Shown one piece after another: positions 59,345 to 64,000 of a stretch of DNA of 64,000 nucleotides. Every line of letters starts with the position of its first letter. Position 1 is the first letter of the stretch. Source of the stretch: Candidatus Blautia intestinavium. GTDB lineage: Bacteria; Bacillota; Clostridia; Lachnospirales; Lachnospiraceae. The stretch spans positions 1 to 64,000 of the forward strand of contig DXGV01000043.1 in assembly GCA_019113745.1 (NCBI GenBank), read 5' to 3'. Both the position numbers and the translations under genes were made by a program. The notes beneath the pieces are model-generated. The model did no database searches and was not told the DNA's origin. It saw only the letters and a program-made list of their open reading frames with translations.

Positions 59345-59386
59345 TTCAGACGACCTCCTGCCAATATCACGAATTACGCCGGAATG

Positions 59387-60538
59387 TTATTCCGCGGATT
59401 CTCCGCCTCCATGACGGGATACTACGTCCGCAATGGAGAATGTGGAAATCAGCTCGTTCATATAATCCATATCAATATCCGGATTATAGAATTTAATCAT
59501 TGTGTCCTTAATTTCATCTGCCGTATAAACAGCTTCGTCACCAAGGAAATACTCGTTAAACTGTTCCGCCTCTGTTGCATCTGTCAGCTCCAGGTACGGA
59601 GTCTCGATAATCGTAGGTCCGTCTTCCACAATCGGAGTCCCGATTACTTTATTTACCAGGATTACCGCTGAGATCAGCGGATCGATCTGCTGCTGTCCGC
59701 CATATGATACATGGAAAGTTCCCTCACTAAGATAGGTACCCAGATCAGATTCAAAGTCAATTCGTCCGACCTTTACTTCTCCGGCCTTGTCATGATCTGC
59801 CAACGCTTTTTCAATGGTGGGAATCGCCGCCTCGCAGTATGTGCCGAGAACAAGGATTCCATTCATCTCCGGGTACGCCGCAATATAAGATTCAATTGTT
59901 TTTGTCATATCCGTTGTTACTGAAATATCATATGTAGTATTCAGCACATTAACGCCAGCCTCTTCTGCGCCTTCTGCAAGCCCCTTGTCACGCAGATCAG
60001 AGGAAGTATCTCCTTTTGCTATATTAATAACTCCAAGATCTGTTACACCCATCTCACTCATGGACTTCACGATATTGGCCGCACATGCCTCATCGTCCTC
60101 ATGGCAGCCGCCGGCAAACCACTCGCTTTCATAAATGGCATCACGGATAGATTCATCGCTGATCGTACGGAACATGGTTCCCCAGTATACACCGGCATCA
60201 GCGCACATAGCGTCAACGGAAGGGAGCATGGAATCCGCCGCAGGCATCAGCAGGATCCCGTCTACGCCCCGGCTGATCAGTTCACTGACCTTATTGATCA
60301 GATCGTCCGCCGTATTATCTGTATTTACGCTGACAAGTTCTCCGCCTGCTGATTCTACTGCCGCCTCTACGTTGTTATAAATAGAGATCCAGGTGGGATC
60401 CGTATTTGCCGTGTCCCATGGAAATCCGATTGTAAATGGTTCTGGATCGGATTCCGCGGCGAATACCGGAACCGCAGACAGTGCGGATAAGGAAAGGGAC
60501 AGAGATAATGCACATGCCGCTAATTTTTTAAGTTTCAT
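59387..60538 (-). CDS. Periplasmic-binding-protein-type substrate-binding protein (peripla_BP_4 family)
   Basis: 383 residues. A signal peptide rich in Leu/Ser repeats (CALSLSLSLSALSAVPVFA) has no lipobox Cys. The mature part shows the ribose/galactose binding fold: TIGFPWDTANTDPTWISIYN, LINKVSELISRGVDGILLMP and a GEVKVGRIDFES second domain. It lies between the two permease genes. As with the other binding protein in the window, how it stays on the cell is not evident. Confidence 0.9.
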   Translation of the reverse strand: MKLKKLAACALSLSLSLSALSAVPVFAAESDPEPFTIGFPWDTANTDPTWISIYNNVEAAVESAGGELVSVNTDNTADDLINKVSELISRGVDGILLMPAADSMLPSVDAMCADAGVYWGTMFRTISDESIRDAIYESEWFAGGCHEDDEACAANIVKSMSEMGVTDLGVINIAKGDTSSDLRDKGLAEGAEEAGVNVLNTTYDISVTTDMTKTIESYIAAYPEMNGILVLGTYCEAAIPTIEKALADHDKAGEVKVGRIDFESDLGTYLSEGTFHVSYGGQQQIDPLISAVILVNKVIGTPIVEDGPTIIETPYLELTDATEAEQFNEYFLGDEAVYTADEIKDTMIKFYNPDIDMDYMNELISTFSIADVVSRHGGGESAE

Positions 60539-60578
60539 AATGATCCTCCTTTTTTACGGGCGTCGCCCGGTTTTTACT

Positions 60579-61544
60579 TTATTTAATCACGCCGACATTT
60601 TTTCTGTCGAAAGAGATTACAACTACGCAGATCAGAATAATCCCCTGAACAACCTGCTGAGTCAGTCCGTCAATTCCCATCAGGGACATTCCGCTTTTCA
60701 GCGCCGCCATTGCGAGAGCGCCGATCAACGCTGCTCTGAATTTCACGCCCCAGCCCCCCGAGAGAGGCATACCGCCGAAAAGTACCGCCAGCAAAACGTC
60801 AAATTCAAAAGCGTCGCCTGTACTGGAAGATGCCGTACAAGCTCTGACTAAGGTAAAAAATCCTACAAAACCACATGCCAGCCCTACCAGGGTAAAGGCA
60901 AACAGTCGTGTTTTTCTCACATCTATGCCAGACTGTTCAGCCGCCGCGTGAGAAGCTCCCACCGCCCGGCAGTATCTTCCGAATTTGTTCCTGTTATAAA
61001 TGAACCATGCCAGAACAGCCATAAGAATCAATGCCGTAATTTTGATCCAGTTTTCGTCAAAAATTCTCATTTCAATAGGAATTCCCATAGCCCCGTTCAG
61101 GAAGTAGGTGGTAAGGCCTCTCAGCACAAACGACATTGCCAGAGTGCCTATAAATGATTCCACACCCAGATACGCTGTAAAAACTCCGTTTCCCAGTCCC
61201 AGTATCAGTCCGGTGATTACCGCCACCGGCAGGATCAGATAAATGCTGACCTGAGATACAAATGCCGCCATAGCGCTGGAGAATCCTACGATTGCCCCCA
61301 CAGAAAGATCCAGCTCTCCCAACGCCATCACAAAAGAATACATAAGAGCGCACATCCCGATACTGAAAAAGTTATTGAAAATATTCATGATATTCCGCTG
61401 GCCCAGAAGACGGCCTCCTGTGAGAATCTCAAACAGGATCAATATGACTGCAAGGCCGGCAAAGGAAAAATTACTGACCAGCAATTCTCTTCCGTTTCTC
61501 AGCCGGACTGTTCCGGCCGTCTGTGTCTCGTTCATTTCCGCCAC
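60579..61544 (-). CDS. Sugar/nucleoside ABC transporter permease, RbsC family (second)
   Basis: 321 residues, about ten membrane helices. The contact loop is AVGASHAAAEQSGIDVRKTR, and ELDLSVGAIVGFSSAMAAF is the conserved first part of RbsC-type permeases. It is a paralogue of the other permease. Six bases follow the ATPase stop before its start. Confidence 0.92.
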   Translation of the reverse strand: MAEMNETQTAGTVRLRNGRELLVSNFSFAGLAVILILFEILTGGRLLGQRNIMNIFNNFFSIGMCALMYSFVMALGELDLSVGAIVGFSSAMAAFVSQVSIYLILPVAVITGLILGLGNGVFTAYLGVESFIGTLAMSFVLRGLTTYFLNGAMGIPIEMRIFDENWIKITALILMAVLAWFIYNRNKFGRYCRAVGASHAAAEQSGIDVRKTRLFAFTLVGLACGFVGFFTLVRACTASSSTGDAFEFDVLLAVLFGGMPLSGGWGVKFRAALIGALAMAALKSGMSLMGIDGLTQQVVQGIILICVVVISFDRKNVGVIK

Positions 61545-61550
61545 CCCCTG

Positions 61551-63059
61551 TTAAATCATTTTCTGTATCAGTTTTTCTTCTGACAGTCCGTCTTCCCTGC
61601 GGAATTCACCTGTCACTGCGCCGTCTTTTAAAAGAATGATCCTGTCGGACATCCCGATCAGCTCCTGAAGCTCTTCTGAAATCAGAAGTATGGATCTGCC
61701 CTCTTTTTTCAAATCTTCAATCAACTGATATATAGCGGCTTTCGTTCCCACGTCGATTCCCCGCGTCGGACAGTCAAGAATCAGAATATCAGATCCCTTT
61801 CCCAGCCATTTCGCCAGAACCACTTTCTGTTTATTTCCACCGCTTAACGTGTTGCAGAAAACTTTTATCGAATCCGCTTTCACTTCCATCTTTTTCGACC
61901 ATTTCTCTGACAGTTCTCTCTGTTTTTTATTTGATACGGCTCCTTTAACGGAAAGCTCCTTCAGAGACGGAAGGCCAATGTTGTCATTAATGGAGCAGAT
62001 CAGCATCATGGATTCCTGATCCCTGTTTTTCGATACATAGCCGATACTGTGATCCACTGCCCACTTCGGACTTTTTACCTCTTCTTTTCCGTTTTTTAAA
62101 ACATGTCCTGTCTCCGGATGATCCAGACCGAACATTACTCTCCCTACTTCGTGCATTCCGCAGTCGCTCAGACCGCCTATTCCGAGAATTTCCCCTTTGT
62201 GAAGCTGAATCGTAACTCCGGAAAGATGTTCCGTAGATACATTGTTCATTTCCAGCACCACTTCATTGCTTATATTTTTATCAATATCTTCTCTGTAATA
62301 ATGCTCGCTGATTTTTCGTCCGATCATCAGCGATCTTATTTTATCTGCCTCAAATTCCTCTTTCTTCAGATCGGCGGTCAGGATTCCGTCCCGCAGTACA
62401 GTGATGGTATCGCATTTATCCATAATCTCATCAATATCATGTGAAATAAATAAGATCGATCCGCCGTTTTCCTTAAATCGCTGCATCAGGCGATAAAGAA
62501 GCTGACGTCCGTTTACCGTCAGAGCAGTGGTCGTTTCATCTATGATCCAGATTTTCGGATTGGAATAAAGCGCCCGGGCCAGCTCCACTATTTTTCTGTC
62601 CTCAAAACTGAGATCGTCAATCATCTTATCCGGCTGTATCCAGTCGGCGTCGATATTATGGAGTGCCTTTTCCGCTTCATTGATCATTTTCCGGACATTC
62701 AGGATACCCATTCTAGAGAACTGCTTCTCCTTTCCGAAAAAAATATTGGCGGCAACAGAGATTTTGGAAACTGTTCCCTGTTCCTGAACCACCATGCTGA
62801 CCCCATGCTCCATAGCGTCAGTAGTTCCTGCAGGATCATATTCCTTACCGTCCAGATGCATTTTCCCGCTTCCCGGATCCGCTTTCTGAATTCCCGCCAC
62901 GATGGAAGAAAATGTGGATTTTCCGGAACCATTTTCTCCTACCAGGCCCCGGATTTCACCTGGCAAAAGAGAAATACTGAATGATTCCAGGGCATGAACC
63001 GCCCCGAAGGTTTTTGAAATGTTATTGGCTCTGAACAGATACTTGCTGTCTTCTCCCAT
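61551..63059 (-). CDS. Sugar/nucleoside ABC transporter ATP-binding protein, RbsA type (double ATPase)
   Basis: 502 residues with two ATPase halves. The first has Walker A GENGSGKSTFSSIVAG, a degenerate signature (LSFEDRKIVELARAL) and Walker B WIIDETTTAL. The second has no proper Walker A (GIGGLSDCGMHEVG) but a perfect signature LSGGNKQKVVLAKWL. That asymmetry is normal for RbsA/MglA. First gene of the operon; AGGAGGGG precedes the ATG. Confidence 0.95.
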   Translation of the reverse strand: MGEDSKYLFRANNISKTFGAVHALESFSISLLPGEIRGLVGENGSGKSTFSSIVAGIQKADPGSGKMHLDGKEYDPAGTTDAMEHGVSMVVQEQGTVSKISVAANIFFGKEKQFSRMGILNVRKMINEAEKALHNIDADWIQPDKMIDDLSFEDRKIVELARALYSNPKIWIIDETTTALTVNGRQLLYRLMQRFKENGGSILFISHDIDEIMDKCDTITVLRDGILTADLKKEEFEADKIRSLMIGRKISEHYYREDIDKNISNEVVLEMNNVSTEHLSGVTIQLHKGEILGIGGLSDCGMHEVGRVMFGLDHPETGHVLKNGKEEVKSPKWAVDHSIGYVSKNRDQESMMLICSINDNIGLPSLKELSVKGAVSNKKQRELSEKWSKKMEVKADSIKVFCNTLSGGNKQKVVLAKWLGKGSDILILDCPTRGIDVGTKAAIYQLIEDLKKEGRSILLISEELQELIGMSDRIILLKDGAVTGEFRREDGLSEEKLIQKMI

Positions 63060-63099
63060 ATTCCCCTCCTATACTTCAGATTTCTCTATCTGTTTTACA

Positions 63100-63129
63100 A
63101 TATTAATTATAATTTTCAAAAACCGTCAA
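63100..63129 (-). promoter_or_regulatory. Promoter of the nucleoside/sugar transport operon
   Basis: Minus strand TTGACG (63124-63129), 18-base spacer, TAATAT (63100-63105). Confidence 0.5.
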
Positions 63130-63203
63130 AAAAAGATAAAAAAATTCATATTCTGTTAGATTTTCTCATGTACGCTACCGAAAAACAGACAAATATTTCC
63201 TGT

Positions 63204-63255
63204 AAAATAAAAATACCGGAAAGCCAGATGTGATTTACCTCTCTGCTTTCCGGTA
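63204..63255 (-). terminator. Terminator after the sensor-kinase gene
   Basis: TACCGGAAAGC (minus strand, 63245-63255) pairs perfectly with GCTTTCCGGTA (63214-63224), followed by TTTTTATTTTAC. Confidence 0.85.
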
Positions 63256-63267
63256 CTTCCTGCTGCG

Positions 63268-64000
63268 TCAGTCCAGTAATTTTTCTGATTTTTCTTTATA
63301 ATTTTTTTGAAACTGTATGATGATTCTTGTTCCCCCACCGGGCCTGCTTTCAATTTTCAGCATATCTTCGTTTCCGTACAGATAATAAAGCCTGCCACGG
63401 ATATTTGACAGACCAATCCTGTACCCTCTCTCCGAGGGATCAAATTTTTCACTTCTCACTTTTTCCAGGCACTCTTCATCCATCCCGATTCCGTCGTCTG
63501 CCACAACGAGTTCCAGTATCCCCTTTTGCGCTTCGTTCAGCGTGATCTGAACCGTTCCATGGAACTGTCCGCTTTCCTCGTCGATCAGGCCATGAAATAA
63601 TGCGTTTTCTACCAGCGGCTGGATCATATTTTTCGGTATCTGTTCTTCCATAAGCTGATCCGCAATATCCCATTTTACCGTCAGATCTCCGCCGTACATA
63701 AATTTTTCAATTTCAATATACTGATTCACCACACGTATTTCATTCGTTACCGTGTCTGTAATCTGTATGTCACTTACCCTGAGTCTGTCTCTGAGGATAG
63801 CAAGAAGCGCTGTATTTACAGTCACAATATCTTCAAACCGTTTTCTTCTGGCAAGATAATTGATACTGTTAATTGTATTATAGATAAAATGCGGATCAAT
63901 CTGGCTGATCAGAAGACTGAATCTCTGCTGCTGTTCAAATATTTCTTTTTCCTTGATTACCTCCATACTCTGTCTCAGATCGTCGATCATTTTATTATAC
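63268..64000 (-). CDS. YesM/LytS-type sensor histidine kinase, C-terminal part (runs off the window)
   Basis: At least 240 residues; the reading frame is open at 64000. It has the phosphorylation motif SQIDPHFIYNTINSINYLAR, then N-box NMIQPLVENALFHGL, G-box VADDGIGMDEE and SNIRGRLYYLYG. This kinase class works with YesN/AraC-type regulators next to sugar or nucleoside transporters, so it probably controls the operon at 57-63 kb. The sensor part and any partner regulator are outside. Confidence 0.88.
   Translation of the reverse strand, partial: YNKMIDDLRQSMEVIKEKEIFEQQQRFSLLISQIDPHFIYNTINSINYLARRKRFEDIVTVNTALLAILRDRLRVSDIQITDTVTNEIRVVNQYIEIEKFMYGGDLTVKWDIADQLMEEQIPKNMIQPLVENALFHGLIDEESGQFHGTVQITLNEAQKGILELVVADDGIGMDEECLEKVRSEKFDPSERGYRIGLSNIRGRLYYLYGNEDMLKIESRPGGGTRIIIQFQKNYKEKSEKLLD

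Overview
The window looks like chromosome of a gut Firmicute of the family Lachnospiraceae, most likely a Blautia relative. The reasons are moderate GC with strong GGAGG ribosome sites, a Leu T-box ahead of leuA, a preQ1-I riboswitch on a queuine-salvage operon, YesM/YesN-type regulation of sugar ABC transporters, an ATP-type PEP carboxykinase, and a GH31 alpha-glucosidase (44237-46210) that I recognise as very close to Ro-alphaG1 of Blautia (Ruminococcus) obeum. This assignment comes from reading the sequence and from memory; no database was searched.

Region 1, 1-9 kb, is accessory DNA. It opens with the end of an IS3-type element whose terminus sits inside a Cys-rich ACGX-repeat peptide gene. 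Its intact radical SAM/SPASM maturase and a flavin/ferredoxin partner follow. Next come a zinc-type macrodomain ADP-ribose hydrolase and the wreck of its usual partner, a SirTM sirtuin. A convergent two-component system then faces a LanFEG-type peptide-immunity ABC transporter, with four 11-bp operator repeats between them, followed by a lipoprotein and a YxeA remnant.

Region 2, 9-20 kb, is housekeeping: a flavodoxin-family protein, glmS without a glmS ribozyme, a two-part membrane protein, a three-subunit molybdenum hydroxylase operon, T-box-controlled leuA and tRNA-Pro(GGG).

Region 3, 20-33 kb, handles carbon. It holds a GH31 glycosidase with two permeases, a binding protein and a YesM/YesN pair. 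It also holds a 952-residue fusion of methyltransferase, corrinoid protein and UroD-type domains, divergent from an AraC regulator, with two helically phased repeats between them.

Region 4, 33-40 kb, is a secreted-fibre operon: a SipW-type signal peptidase, three proteins with SipW-class signal peptides and a 1191-residue SpaA-fold surface protein that lacks an LPXTG anchor.

Region 5, 40-50 kb, carries pckA, a small secreted protein, an XRE-AlaA fusion with its own TTGAACTT operator set, the Ro-alphaG1-like GH31 with an AraC regulator, and the operon queK-queT-queL under a preQ1-I riboswitch.

Region 6, 50-64 kb, carries a Lon-like AAA ATPase without a protease domain, brnQ, a DUF975/CmpB membrane fusion, an Rpn-type nuclease, a PadR/HAAS pair and a five-gene operon for nucleoside (or ribose-like) uptake and hydrolysis, with the C-terminal part of a sensor kinase at the right edge.
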